DNA of 64,000 nt, from assembly GCA_022184915.1 (NCBI GenBank), contig JAGTJU010000003.1, positions 248,001 through 312,000 on the forward strand, read 5' to 3'. The notes below the pieces were generated by a model. It worked only from the letters and a program-made list of their open reading frames with translations, had not been told where the DNA came from and did no database searches. The DNA comes from Myxococcales bacterium. Its GTDB lineage: Bacteria > Myxococcota_A > Polyangia > Fen-1088. Below are positions 50,592-59,994 of this stretch, piece after piece. Each line of letters starts with the position of its first letter. Position 1 is the stretch's first letter. The position numbers and the translations under genes were made by a program.

Positions 50592-53500
50592 GTGCAATTG
50601 GCCTCGTTCGACGGGAAACGCTACGGGGGCCGCTTCGAGACCGAACAAGAGGTTGGTCACGGCGGCATGGGGGCGGTGTACCGTGCGCGCGACTTGCAAA
50701 CGGGCGAATACGTCGCCCTGAAGGTGCTCTACGAACGCCAAGGGCCGAACGCGGAGCGCTTCGAGGAAGAGGCGGCCATGCTGTCGGAACTGTCGCATCC
50801 GGCGATCGTGCGCTACGTGCAGCACGGACTGACCCCAGGAGGCGAGCACTTCTTGGCCATGGAGTGGCTCGAGGGGAAAAACCTCGAAGAGGCGCTCCTG
50901 GCAGGGCGCGTGCCGCTGGCAGACGGACTGGAGATGGTGTCGCGGATCATGGATGCGCTGGCCACCGCGCACCGGCGGGGCATGGTGCACCGGGATCTCA
51001 AGCCTGCAAACATCTATTTGCCCCAAGGCAAACTGACACAGGCGAAGCTGCTCGACTTCGGGATCGCGCGGCGGCTCTTCGACGGCCGGCGCCTCACGCG
51101 CGTGGGGGCCACGGTGGGCACGCCGATGTACATGGCGCCCGAGCAGGCGCGGGGTCTTTCCGACGTGGACGCCCGAGCGGACGTGTTCTCTTTGGGCTGC
51201 GTGCTCTTCGAGGCCTTGACCGGCGAGCCGCCTTTCATCGCCGAAACGCCCGCGGCTGTGCTTGCAAAGATCTGTTTGGAGGCAGCGCCCCTCTTACGCA
51301 CGCGTCTGCCTGAAGCGTCCGAGGACGTGGAAGCGCTGCTGGCGCGCATGCTCGAAAAGGACCGTGAAAACCGCCCGGGCGATAGCTCGGCGCTGTCGCG
51401 GCTCTTGCTCAAGCATGCCGACGACCTTCGGTTCGGGCCACGCACCACGCGTACGGCCACCGACGAAGAAGCGCTGGTCAAGGTCACGCCCGACGAAAGC
51501 AGGCTGCTGGCCGCGCTGGTGGTCGAGCTGCCACGCAAGGGGCCCAAGCCCAGCCCATCCGGCGCCGTGACGTCCCCTCCGCTCGCGGCAGGTCCAGGCC
51601 TCACGCCCGTGTCGCTGACGGCCGTTCGCCGGCTGTGGCGAAAATCGGTCGAAACGCCCGTACCGCCCCCGGGGCAGAGCACTCCCACCGATCGCCCGGC
51701 CCTGAATGCCGAGACGCTGCCGGAGCTCTTCGACGAGGTCATCCTGGCCAAAATCGTGGCCAACCTGGCGCCCTTTGGCGTTCACGTGGAACCCTTCGCC
51801 AACGGCGGGCTGGCGATCGCGCGGCCGGAGGGGCCGGCCTCGCTGGATCAGGTGGTGGACATGGCCCGCTGTGCGCTGGAGATGCGGCGCATGCTGCCCG
51901 TGGCGGTGTTGGCGGTGGCTTCGGGCCGGGCCAAGCCGGGCGAGGCGGATCTGCCCATTGCGCACGTGCTCGAGCGCGCGGGCGCGCTGCTGCCGGGCGC
52001 CCCCGCCGGCACGATACGCCTGGATCCCTTGACGGCGGAGCTGCTGACGACGCGCTTCGAGATCCAGAAGGTCACGGGCGAACACGGGGAAGACCGACGC
52101 CTGATGTTCGAGAAGGGGCTCAAGGATCCCCCTCGTACGTTGATGGGCCGCCCTGTGCCGTGCCTCGGGCGCGAGCGCGAGATCACGAGCATCCAGAGCC
52201 TGTTTCAGCAGGTGGTTTCGGATCAGCAGGCGCGGGTCCAGATTCTGACGGGCGTGGCGGGCGTGGGCAAATCCCGCGTGCGTTTCGAGGCGCTCGAGCG
52301 CATCTATGGGCTGCAGTTGCCCTTCGTGATACTGACGGCGCGCGCGGAATCGTTCCGGGCGAACGTGGCGTGGGCACTCTTGGGTGCGGCGCTGCGGGGG
52401 GCGGCGGACCTGAGCGGTCACGAGGCGGTCGAGGTGTCCCGCAACCGCTTTTCGCAATACGTGGGCCGCCGGTTCAAGGAACCGGAGGCGCGGCGCCGGG
52501 TGGTGGCGTTCCTGGGCGAGATCGCGGGGGTGCACTACCCAGACGAAGACTTCCCCCTGCTCGCGTCGGCGCGGCAGGATCCGCGGGCGATGAGCGACCA
52601 GACCCGCGCGGCCTGGCTCGACTGGATGGAGGCCGAATTGGCGGCTCAGCCGGTGCTGCTTGTGCTGGAAGATCTGCACTGGGGCGACGCCGCCAGCTTT
52701 CACCTGGTGGACGCGGCGTTGCGGCTGTTTCACGACAAGCCGCTCATGGTGGTGGGATTTTCGCGGCCGGAGCTCAAGCAACGGTTCCCGGGGCTGTGGG
52801 CGGACAGGGCGGTGGAACACGTGGCCTTGTCGCCGTTGACACCGAAGATGACCCGCAAGCTGGTGGCGGCGGCGTACCCGGGCGCCAGCCCGGATCTGTG
52901 CGAGCAGCTGGCGGAGCGGAGCGACGGCAACCCCTTCTTCGTGGAAGAGCTGGTGCGCGCGCACGCCGAGCGCGGACTCGATGTCACGGACGGAGCGGCA
53001 CCGTTTTCGATCCTGGCGTTGATTCAAGATCGCCTGGATCTCTACGGCGAAAACGCCAAACGGGTGTTGCGAGCAGCGAGCATCTACGGGCAATCGTTTC
53101 GGCGAAGCGCGGTGGCGGCCCTGCTGGGCAGCGAGAGCCTGAACGACGTCGAGCACTGGCTCGAGCACCTTTCAGATCGCGAGCTCGTGTACCGCCGGGT
53201 CCAGGGGGCCGACCCGTGACTACGGCTTTCGGCACGGCCTGGTCCGCGAGGCGATCTACGACACGGTCACCGAGGAAGATCGGCGGCTGGGGCACCGCCT
53301 GGCGGCCGAGTTCCTGGAGCGCCAGGGGGACGAAGCGGCGGCGAACATCGCCGAACACTTCGCGCGCGCCCAGCTCCCCGAGGCGGGCAGGGCCCTGGTA
53401 CCGCCTGGCGGGTGAACAGGCGCTGGGCGCAGGCGAATTGCCGGGCGCCCTCGAGGCCGTGGACAAGGCGCTCGTTTGCCAGCTCGAAGGCGAAGCGCTG

Positions 53501-54670
53501 GGCCAGCTCAGACTGCTCGAAGCCCGCGTGAGTTATTGGCTGGGGAACGCGGAACGGGCGGAAGGAGCCGCACGAGACGCGGAGGGCTTGCTGACAGGCG
53601 TTGCACGTCTTGAGGCCGTGGGCGAGCTGGTGGTGAGCCTTGGATGCCTTGTTTTCGAGAAGGGGCGCGGCGATCGCGAAGACGACTTCCGCCAGTGGTT
53701 CGAGCGGCTCCGCACCATGCCCGAAAGCACCCTGGACCCTTCGCGACACAACTCAGCTCTTTTCCGGGCTGGCACTTACCTTTTCTCTTCGTCCGACGCG
53801 AAGCGGTGGGGGTGGATTGAGGACCTTGCGAGACTCCAGCGTGATCAGGCGGCTCCCGCCTGCCGGGCTGCCGCCCTCAACGTTCTTTCCTGGGCCGCCG
53901 CATTGAGGTCACAGTGGGAAACATCGTCCGAACTCGCACGGTGCGCCGCAGATGATTTCGCCACTGCGGGAAACATGCAGGAATCGCTGATCAACCGCGA
54001 AAATGCGGCGGTCGCCATGGGCGTGTTCGGCGCTCTCGAGGAGGCAGTCAAGCTGAGCCGTGACGTCGTTCGTGAAGCCTCGAGGCATTCTGGTCCCTTG
54101 ACCGTGAACTCAGCAAGCGCAAACCTCGCGCACCTCCTGCTCGAGGCCGGACACTTCGAGGAAGCGGCCTCGGTGGCAGAACAGTGCGCTCAGCTGTGCG
54201 CCCGTCATGGTCACCAGCGGCTCGAGCCGTTCGCTTGGTGTACTGCCGCTCGTGCAAGGCTCGCCTTGAACGATTTCGCCCGCGCTGAAGAGTCGTGCCT
54301 ACGAGCGGAAGCAAGCGTTGCCCCGTCCTCGCCTTTGGTCTCAGTGGCGCGCGCGGTGCGCGTGCGCCTCCTGCTGAGCTCGGGCTCACAGGCGGAGGCC
54401 GCGAGCGCCGCCCAGGAAATGCTCGAAAGCGTGGATAGACTGACGGCCTCCGACTTTTCGTCGGACGAGGTCTTCGTGTGGGCCACCGCGGCGCTCGCCT
54501 TCCAGGAGATCAAGGACGAAGCGAACCTGCGTCACTGCATCAACGAGTGTCTGACGAGCGTTGAGAAGCGTTTTCGGGTGAGCGCGGGGGGCGTGGTCGG
54601 TCCCGAGGCTGCGATGAGGCTTTCCGAACTGGAAGGCTTGCCGGCCTCTGCCCTCCCCAAAATGGGGTGA
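50592..54670 (+). CDS. Ser/Thr protein kinase-ATPase-TPR protein (kinase 2), frameshifted
   Basis: Paralogue of the 15007-18999 protein with the same domain order, about 1358 aa when frames are joined: kinase (GHGGMGAVY, HRDLKPAN, DFGIARR, GTPMYMAPEQ), cyclase-like middle, ATPase (Walker A GVAGVGKSR, Walker B-like LLVLEDLHWGD), TPR-like tail. Two one-base insertions break it: an extra T near 53213-53217 (CCCGTGACTAC for CCCGACTAC) moves the frame so that DYGFRHGLVREAIYDTV follows VQGADP; an extra C near 53393-53397 moves it again into WYRLAGEQALGAGELPGAL and on to the stop at 54670. Each break matches the paralogue's sequence across the joint. Starts at GTG 50592. Confidence 0.85.
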
Positions 54671-54805
54671 GGCCGCTGCCTGGCTGGCTTTGGGCGGGCT
54701 GCTCCGCGGGCTCCGAACGCCTTCGCGTTGGGGCATCAAGCCGGGGCCTTTACAGGATGGCAACACGAGAGGCGTCAAGTCCCTGACGAGCGCCACAATC
54801 TCGAC

Positions 54806-54835
54806 TTGCGAATAAGGGCTAAAAACTGGTCTAAT
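54806..54835 (+). promoter_or_regulatory. Promoter of the 24-aa NHNR peptide gene
   Basis: TTGCGA (54806-54811), 18-bp spacer, TCTAAT (54830-54835). A start near 54842 would give a leader of about 45 nt containing AAGGA before the ATG at 54888. The remainder of the gap after the kinase gene (54671-54805) holds no recognised gene. Confidence 0.55.
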
Positions 54836-54887
54836 TGGGCTGCTTGGCGTCCGGCCAGGCAGAACCAACCAAACCAAGGATTGAACC

Positions 54888-54962
54888 ATGAAGAACGTCA
54901 AGACCAAGTCCGGAGTGCGCGCAGGGGGCTTCGCCCTCAACCACAACCGCGGCCTGCTCTAA
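54888..54962 (+). CDS. Short NHNR peptide (24 aa)
   Basis: A 25-codon gene, too short for most gene finders. The product begins MKNVKTKSGVR and ends AGGFALNHNRGLL, matching the last repeat of the 30682 gene (AGGFALNHNRGLV) in 12 of 13 terminal positions. RBS AAGGA is 9 nt before the ATG, a promoter lies upstream and a strong intrinsic terminator starts 15 bp after the stop, so it is a self-contained transcription unit. No leader peptide with a hydrophobic core is present. No processing enzyme is adjacent. Function unknown; its independent existence shows that one unit is a viable product. Confidence 0.7.
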   Translation: MKNVKTKSGVRAGGFALNHNRGLL

Positions 54963-54976
54963 GCAGCCGTGGCGCG

Positions 54977-55023
54977 AAGCAAAGCCTCGTCCCGGATCTC
55001 ACGGGGCGAGGCTTTGCTTTTTC
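54977..55023 (+). terminator. Strong intrinsic terminator after the NHNR peptide gene
   Basis: AAGCAAAGCCTCG (54977-54989) pairs perfectly with CGAGGCTTTGCTT (55007-55019), extended inside by CCC/GGG, and is followed by a T-run (TTTTTC). Confidence 0.92.
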
Positions 55024-55107
55024 GTACGTCAGGAACCTGCGGCCACGACGTGGTCACGACACGGCTGTCATGGACCCGTCCCTTTCCGCCCCCTATCGCG
55101 GCAAACG

Positions 55108-55473
55108 ATGGCGGGCAGCTCAGGCATGTTCATTGCTCTTGCTGTCCTCATGTTCCGAACGAGAGGACCAACTGTGAGCCGAGTCGCGGTGAGCCTGCAG
55201 TCCCCCCAGAACAGCGAGTGGCAACTCGAGCTCATCGACGGCAAAAACGCGTTACTCGACGGAAGGAGCGCGGAAGGAACCGTGGAGGTTGTTTCGACGG
55301 GAGTCTTCGAGGACTGCGTTCCAGATGTCGACTGCGCCCGCGACTACCGGATTCGTTGGACCCCGCGGGCATCGGCCCGCTTGCCCGCCCGCTGGGTCTT
55401 CAAGGCGGGCTTTGCCGGTGTGCCGAACGCAGTTGAAGATCCGAACATCCTCGTCACGCTCGAGGAGCCGTGA
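55108..55473 (+). CDS. Small secreted hypothetical protein (121 aa)
   Basis: N-terminal hydrophobic stretch (GMFIALAVLMF) then a soluble domain with one Cys pair (EDCVPDVDCARDYRIRW) and a strand-rich sequence (NSEWQLELIDGKNALLDG) that reads like an extracellular beta-domain. Not recognised. Its last 130 bp are antisense to a possible gene remnant on the minus strand; of the two, this one looks the more protein-like over the shared bases. Confidence 0.6.
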   Translation: MAGSSGMFIALAVLMFRTRGPTVSRVAVSLQSPQNSEWQLELIDGKNALLDGRSAEGTVEVVSTGVFEDCVPDVDCARDYRIRWTPRASARLPARWVFKAGFAGVPNAVEDPNILVTLEEP

Positions 55474-55844
55474 GCGGATGCCCCCCCGGGCTGTCGAAAA
55501 GCGCCGCACGGGCGTAGCGCATAAGGCTTCACGAGCACACCGGCCGCGTGGTTGAGCTCTGCGAGGTAATCCGACCAGGGCGTGCCGTCCTTGCTGTGCC
55601 ATGTCCCCATCCCCGGGGCGAGCCCCATGCCCCGCACCTGCAGAGCGTCCATGAAAGGCCGGCTGATGTCGGGCCTCGTACCGACAAGAGAATGGAACAC
55701 GTTCAGGAGGGGCATGACGCCGCGATTGTAGATGTGGATGTCGAGTGCGGGACACATCTGCGTGGCTGTGTCGATCAAGACGGAGGCCGGGTGCGCACGA
55801 ATCGCGGACATGGTGCCATCATGTCGCGCCAACGGCCGTCGCAT
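55344..55844 (-). CDS. Possible hypothetical protein or remnant (minus strand)
   Basis: Minus-strand frame open from about 55970. The sequence around SAIRAHPASVLIDTATQMCP, DIHIYNRGVMPLLNVFHSL and GTPWSDYLAELNHAAG looks like real protein, but the C-terminal part from RMFGSS on is low quality and lies antisense to the 55108 gene. ATG 55844 is an arbitrary start choice. It may be the truncated end of a gene whose 3' part was lost. No family recognised. Confidence 0.35.
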   Translation of the reverse strand: MRRPLARHDGTMSAIRAHPASVLIDTATQMCPALDIHIYNRGVMPLLNVFHSLVGTRPDISRPFMDALQVRGMGLAPGMGTWHSKDGTPWSDYLAELNHAAGVLVKPYALRPCGAFRQPGGASAHGSSSVTRMFGSSTAFGTPAKPALKTQRAGKRADARGVQRIR

Positions 55845-55918
55845 GCGGGCCCGGTGATAGATCCAGGCCCCGATGGGCGCCAGCCACGACGGCTGAATGT
55901 CGGTGTGTAGAAAGCCAG

Positions 55919-57595
55919 TCAGTAAGAAAACGTCCAGACCAAAGTCGGAGTTGACATGACCACGCCCCAAAGCGCACGACTTTCTCCGGGCGTTTTCGCG
56001 AGCGCGTGACTTGCCAGGCCGCCAATGATTGCGCCGGGCACGGCGGCCATGACCGCCACCACCGCGCCTCCCAAGTCGTTACGGTTCTTATAGAAGATGG
56101 TTTTTGCAAGCCAGCCGAGCGCGAGCGCTCCGGACAAGCTGCCGGCTGCCGTGACCGCGAATCGGCCTTCTTCCCGATCTTGGGACCATACTGCCAATAC
56201 GATATTCATGACCTGAGGAGTCGCGAGGAGCAGTCGCACATTCATGCTCTGCTGTTCCTTGGAATGACTTGTTCTTTCGTCGCGCTTTAGTGCTTCGTGA
56301 GAGCGTTGAGCATCCTTGAATCGTTCAAGCCTCTCGCAGCCTGGATCTTGCGGAAATAGATCACATGTGCTTTCGGCCAGAAAACGAGCGGGCCGGTAGT
56401 GTTCCAGTGGCAGCTCCCCCACAAAGGGCCGAAGGAAGGTTTGAACCAACGGTTGATCCTCTGAGGATTGCTGTTGGACGACTGAAACAAGAGAGCCGTA
56501 GACGAGCCGTGGAGATTCATGTCGATGCTCGAAGAATCTGACCAGCGACTGGCGATCATTCGTATCGAGCCATCCTGAAACGCATTCCGCCCTGTCTTGC
56601 CCTTGCGGCTCGGTCATCTGCACGGCCAGAGACAAGGCCATCGGCAGTCGCAACCTGCAGCCCATGATAAGCGCGGTTTCTCTAACGTCCGGCGAATCGG
56701 CATTGTTTAAAGCGGCCGCAAATTCTTCGGCAAGCCCGGGGGCTTCTTTTTCGATCGCTTGGCGACACGGCTGTACTGGCAGAAGTGTTTGTATGGACCG
56801 AAGTCCTCTTGGCGAAAGCCCCGCGCCCATCCGAAGGAGCGAAATCTGACCATCGCAGGCCGACGCACCGCCTTGGACCGGCACCACCCGCAAGAGACCT
56901 CGATCAATGAGCACTGCGCCGCTTTCAGCGAAATACGAGAAGGCGCGAAGACGTCGAGAGTTCGTTATATCGGGCACAAACGACGCTACACTTTCGCCGT
57001 CCAGAACCGCACTTTGAAACCATCGGTGTGCATGCGAATCCAGCTCCCAGGCTGTCTGCGCCATCTGCATCGAGCGCACGCTTCCACGAGCGCGCAGCGC
57101 GCCTGCTCGAGAAACGAAAAGACGCTTGAGCACAAGTTCTTCGGGAATCGGCGGCAAAACCTGCCAAGTTCGATTCTGAACGCTCCACAGGCGACAGAGA
57201 TATACTTCCACGACGCGGTTGGGCTCATTTCGTTCGGCGCCTGAACCACAGACGGCGAAATCCCCGTTGGGAAACTGGGCAGCGTAAAGGCTATTTTCAA
57301 TCTCGACGGGAACGGTCGCTTCGAGCCGAAGCGTGTAGATCAAGGACTCGGAAGGCTGATCTTCCGATTGGAAGACTTGGGATAAGCCTCCCTCTGGAGC
57401 CGTATTGGCATGTGCTGACGTGCTGGCGATGCCAAGCAGGAACGCCAACGAAAGTCGGGACAGCCCCACCCGCAACGACCATCGACCGGCTTTCGCATGT
57501 TGCTCGTGCCCACCGATTGCAGGTCGCCGAAGGCGACGGACCGGCTGTTCGCTCCCGCATCCACGCCGCTTCCCTTTGGGCATCGCCATCGGCAT
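55919..57595 (-). CDS. Membrane-associated hypothetical protein
   Basis: About 558 aa from ATG 57595 (a TTG at 57619 is also possible). It has a basic N-terminal region, a signal-like hydrophobic helix (LSLAFLLGIASTSAHA), a long soluble region with several cysteines (DLFPQDPGCERLERF and others), and two or three C-terminal hydrophobic helices (GSLSGALALGWLAKTIF, VVAVMAAVPGAIIGGLASHA). No family recognised. A truncated hepT gene ends only about 46 bp upstream of this start. Confidence 0.65.
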   Translation of the reverse strand: MPMAMPKGKRRGCGSEQPVRRLRRPAIGGHEQHAKAGRWSLRVGLSRLSLAFLLGIASTSAHANTAPEGGLSQVFQSEDQPSESLIYTLRLEATVPVEIENSLYAAQFPNGDFAVCGSGAERNEPNRVVEVYLCRLWSVQNRTWQVLPPIPEELVLKRLFVSRAGALRARGSVRSMQMAQTAWELDSHAHRWFQSAVLDGESVASFVPDITNSRRLRAFSYFAESGAVLIDRGLLRVVPVQGGASACDGQISLLRMGAGLSPRGLRSIQTLLPVQPCRQAIEKEAPGLAEEFAAALNNADSPDVRETALIMGCRLRLPMALSLAVQMTEPQGQDRAECVSGWLDTNDRQSLVRFFEHRHESPRLVYGSLVSVVQQQSSEDQPLVQTFLRPFVGELPLEHYRPARFLAESTCDLFPQDPGCERLERFKDAQRSHEALKRDERTSHSKEQQSMNVRLLLATPQVMNIVLAVWSQDREEGRFAVTAAGSLSGALALGWLAKTIFYKNRNDLGGAVVAVMAAVPGAIIGGLASHALAKTPGESRALWGVVMSTPTLVWTFSY

Positions 57596-57640
57596 CTGAA
57601 GGTGAAGACTATTCGTCAAAAGCGAAGGAGAGGTATCCGG

Positions 57641-57769
57641 CTAGCCGGTCGAATCGGCAACCTTCAACTTCGTCCGTACTGCGGCCACGACGCGATCTAG
57701 ATCTCCCAGGTGGTTCTGGCATGTGTCAATGAACGCCAGCTTTTTGGCAACGAGGGGGGCGTCGGTCAT
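57641..57769 (-). pseudogene. Truncated HepT-like (HEPN) toxin
   Basis: 42-codon ORF overlapping the mntA stop by 4 bp (ATGA). It begins MTDAPLVAKKLAFIDTCQ, like the N-terminal helix of DUF86/HepT toxins, and stops at TAG (57641-57643) after KVADSTG. The Rx4-6H RNase motif, normally near residue 100, is absent, so no toxin can be made. The intact HepT at 59581 is 137 aa. Downstream sequence belongs to another gene, so the rest appears deleted. Confidence 0.6.
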
Positions 57770-58167
57770 GGGGAGTCGCTTCGTCCGCGACGGTACTGCT
57801 GCAAGTATGGCAGCAGGTCGAAGTACTCGTTGCGCGCCTTGACCTCGAACGCAATGCGAGCGGACTTGTCCCTTTCGGCCACCAGAGACCCGTCCCGCAG
57901 CACGCGGTGGATCAGATCCACGGGCGCCCGATTCAAAACCACGAGATCGACGGGCAGCGATAGCGCGTGTTCAAGCTCGGCAGCAAGGTCGAGGTGTAGA
58001 CCCGCAAGAGTTCGTTCAGGGTCAGCTTGAAACAGCACAGCAACGTCGACGTCGCTCTTGGCCCGGGCTTTGCCCGTGGCCCGACTGCCGAACAGGTAAA
58101 CGGCGGCGATGCCATCGCCATGGCGCAGAAAATACTCCTGTAAACGCTGCTTTACAGCCGAGGGCAT
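57766..58167 (-). CDS. mntA: MntA-like nucleotidyltransferase antitoxin
   Basis: 133-aa minimal nucleotidyltransferase from ATG 58167. The catalytic motif GSRATGKARAKSDVD fits GSx10DxD (Gly27, Ser28, Asp39, Asp41). In HepT-MntA systems this protein AMPylates the HEPN toxin to silence it. Here the cognate toxin gene is cut to 42 codons, so it is an orphan. A TATACT element 6 bp before the ATG and a palindrome just upstream suggest a leaderless, possibly autoregulated gene. Confidence 0.85.
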   Translation of the reverse strand: MPSAVKQRLQEYFLRHGDGIAAVYLFGSRATGKARAKSDVDVAVLFQADPERTLAGLHLDLAAELEHALSLPVDLVVLNRAPVDLIHRVLRDGSLVAERDKSARIAFEVKARNEYFDLLPYLQQYRRGRSDSP

Positions 58168-58172
58168 CGCGC

Positions 58173-58182
58173 AAGTATACTT
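58173..58182. promoter_or_regulatory. Palindrome/-10 element upstream of orphan mntA
   Basis: AAGTATACTT, a perfect 10-bp palindrome containing TATACT on the minus strand, ends 5 bp before the mntA ATG. No -35 match is visible at 16-18 bp spacing. Candidate operator over the -10 element. Confidence 0.4.
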
Positions 58183-58267
58183 CCTGAGAGCTGCCAACGC
58201 CGTGGTCTGATTCGGTGCCATTCGATGGGCTATCACCGTGGGCGCCCACCCGGGGGCCCCGGGCCGG

Positions 58268-59485
58268 TCAGGGCAACCAGCGAAGCGACACCTGCCCGGC
58301 GCCGATTCCCAGCGCGCCTCCCTCGGTGGGGTTGTGTAGCGTGGCCACCCCGTGGGCGTCGATGCAGACCTTCCGCACGAAGCTCTCCGGGTCTCCCCAG
58401 GGGGGGTGCCAGTCCGTGCTGTAAGGCGCCGTTCCGTCGGCAACGATCCCGTAGCATCCGGAGAACGAAGGGACGGTGACGGCACCGTCGGTCCACGGCA
58501 GCCAAAAGGGCTGGCTCTGATCGGCGTCGGCGAAGAGCCTCACGAGGGCCTGCGCGGATGGCGACGGGGGTTGGCTTGGACCCCAAGACTTGGGGTCCGT
58601 GATGGCGGCTCTTATCACGGACAAGGCAACCTCGAGAGTCGACGCTGCCCGATCGGGGCTCACCTCAAGGTCGCCCAGCTGGAACTCACCCGAGGGAATC
58701 GCGGCGCCGTCACAGGCCGCCACAAAGCGTGATGCGTACCCGTTGGCGCCAATCCACACGGCGTACCTTCCTGGAAGGAGGTGCATGAGACCGTCCGCGA
58801 CCTCCTGCCCCCAGCGCACGCGCACGGAAGCATTGTCACGCTTCGGAAAGAACCCAAGCTTGAGATGCGGGCCCCCCGTATCTGCCGTTTCACATGGGCC
58901 TCCGATCACCTCCGCACTGCCGTTGACACGAGTACGAACGGCAAAGGGCACGAGGGGGTACTCACCCTGCCAGTGGGTGTTCCCCGGAACGACGAGGTTG
59001 GGCAGGGCAAAACCATCCACGGAGACCGCGTAAGTGCCATGGGCGAGCGCAACGTCGAAACGTCCATCCGGGGCCGTCGCGATCTCATAGCCAAGACCGT
59101 CGTCCCGACGAACGCGCACCTTCAAGACCTCCCGGAAGGAAGGCGGAATGACGAGCTTTCCGTTCACCAAGTGGCATGTCTGCACGTCCAGATCGGCGGG
59201 GGCGTCGAAGGCCACGGCGTTGGGGCAAGAACAACCCGGTCCAAGCTCCACGGGCTCTTCGTGCACCAACCCCTGGTCACGCAGAATGAACCTTCGGCAG
59301 ACAGGCTCTCCCGTGTCGGCGGGCGCGGCATCGCGGCCGTCTGCTTCTTCGAATGGCACCGGGGGCAGTGCCTCGACGGGCTCCGCGCACCCAGGCGCGC
59401 CCACGGCCCACAAAGCCAAACAAGAAAGTGCCAGCCGCCCCTGGTCCCAGCGCAATACGTGCCGTGTCGTCGTCATGGAACCCAT
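58268..59485 (-). CDS. Hypothetical lipoprotein with carboxypeptidase-regulatory-like domain
   Basis: 405-aa predicted lipoprotein: signal peptide and lipobox AVGAPGC, acidic linker, a Cys motif (PGCSCPNAVAFDAP), then a beta-sandwich-like part (VLKVRVRRDDGLGYEIATAP, GRFDVALAHGTYAVSVDG) similar to carboxypeptidase-regulatory domains, and a C-terminal domain with two cysteines. ATG 59485 or 59476 could be used; neither has a clear ribosome-binding site. Function unknown. Confidence 0.72.
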   Translation of the reverse strand: MGSMTTTRHVLRWDQGRLALSCLALWAVGAPGCAEPVEALPPVPFEEADGRDAAPADTGEPVCRRFILRDQGLVHEEPVELGPGCSCPNAVAFDAPADLDVQTCHLVNGKLVIPPSFREVLKVRVRRDDGLGYEIATAPDGRFDVALAHGTYAVSVDGFALPNLVVPGNTHWQGEYPLVPFAVRTRVNGSAEVIGGPCETADTGGPHLKLGFFPKRDNASVRVRWGQEVADGLMHLLPGRYAVWIGANGYASRFVAACDGAAIPSGEFQLGDLEVSPDRAASTLEVALSVIRAAITDPKSWGPSQPPSPSAQALVRLFADADQSQPFWLPWTDGAVTVPSFSGCYGIVADGTAPYSTDWHPPWGDPESFVRKVCIDAHGVATLHNPTEGGALGIGAGQVSLRWLP

Positions 59486-59580
59486 GCTAGCCGCTGCCGC
59501 GCCGTGCCGATCCTTAGGCGTACCTTAAATCATCTGACCTCCCCAGCCCCGTCTCACCGATTCGCCGACCGTCGGACCAC

Positions 59581-59994
59581 TCAGAGTAGTGTCGCGGCCC
59601 GCTCTGCAAGCGCTCTTAACTCACCGGGATCCGTTTGAATGGCGTCCCACGCAATCCCGTGGTCGGTGTCGAGGTAGGCGTGGACAAGCACATTGCGAAA
59701 GCCCGCCCATTGTTGTAGACGCGACGCCAATCGTTCATCGAGAAAGCCGTTGCGTCCGAGAATGGAGAAGGCATCACGATACGTCGCAGGTGCCTCCCAA
59801 TTGCGATCGGCGATCACGTGATTGGCGATGTCGAGTGCCGATTCTACAGCAAGGTGCAAATAGCGCTCAGCCAAGTGATGTACATCAGCATTGGCCTTGA
59901 ACTCCTCACGATCGGTGTCTCGGAACCGGGCCAATCGGTCGAGATACTGCAGCAGGCTGTCCAGGCGACGGCGCAACACATTGGCATCAACCAC
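59581..59994 (-). CDS. hepT: HepT-like HEPN ribonuclease toxin
   Basis: 137-aa HEPN-domain (DUF86) toxin from GTG 59994. The active motif RNVLVHAY gives Arg100, His105 and Tyr107 (Rx4HxY), the residues that form the RNase site and the AMPylation target in this family. The helical bundle pattern (HLAERYLHLAVESALDIANH) is complete. It overlaps the upstream mntA gene by 8 bp. Confidence 0.9.
   Translation of the reverse strand: MVDANVLRRRLDSLLQYLDRLARFRDTDREEFKANADVHHLAERYLHLAVESALDIANHVIADRNWEAPATYRDAFSILGRNGFLDERLASRLQQWAGFRNVLVHAYLDTDHGIAWDAIQTDPGELRALAERAATLL

Noticed and set aside
51294-53168. 624-aa minus-strand ORF
   Set aside because: Antisense shadow of kinase 2, rich in Arg, His and Gln as expected for the reverse complement of this codon use.
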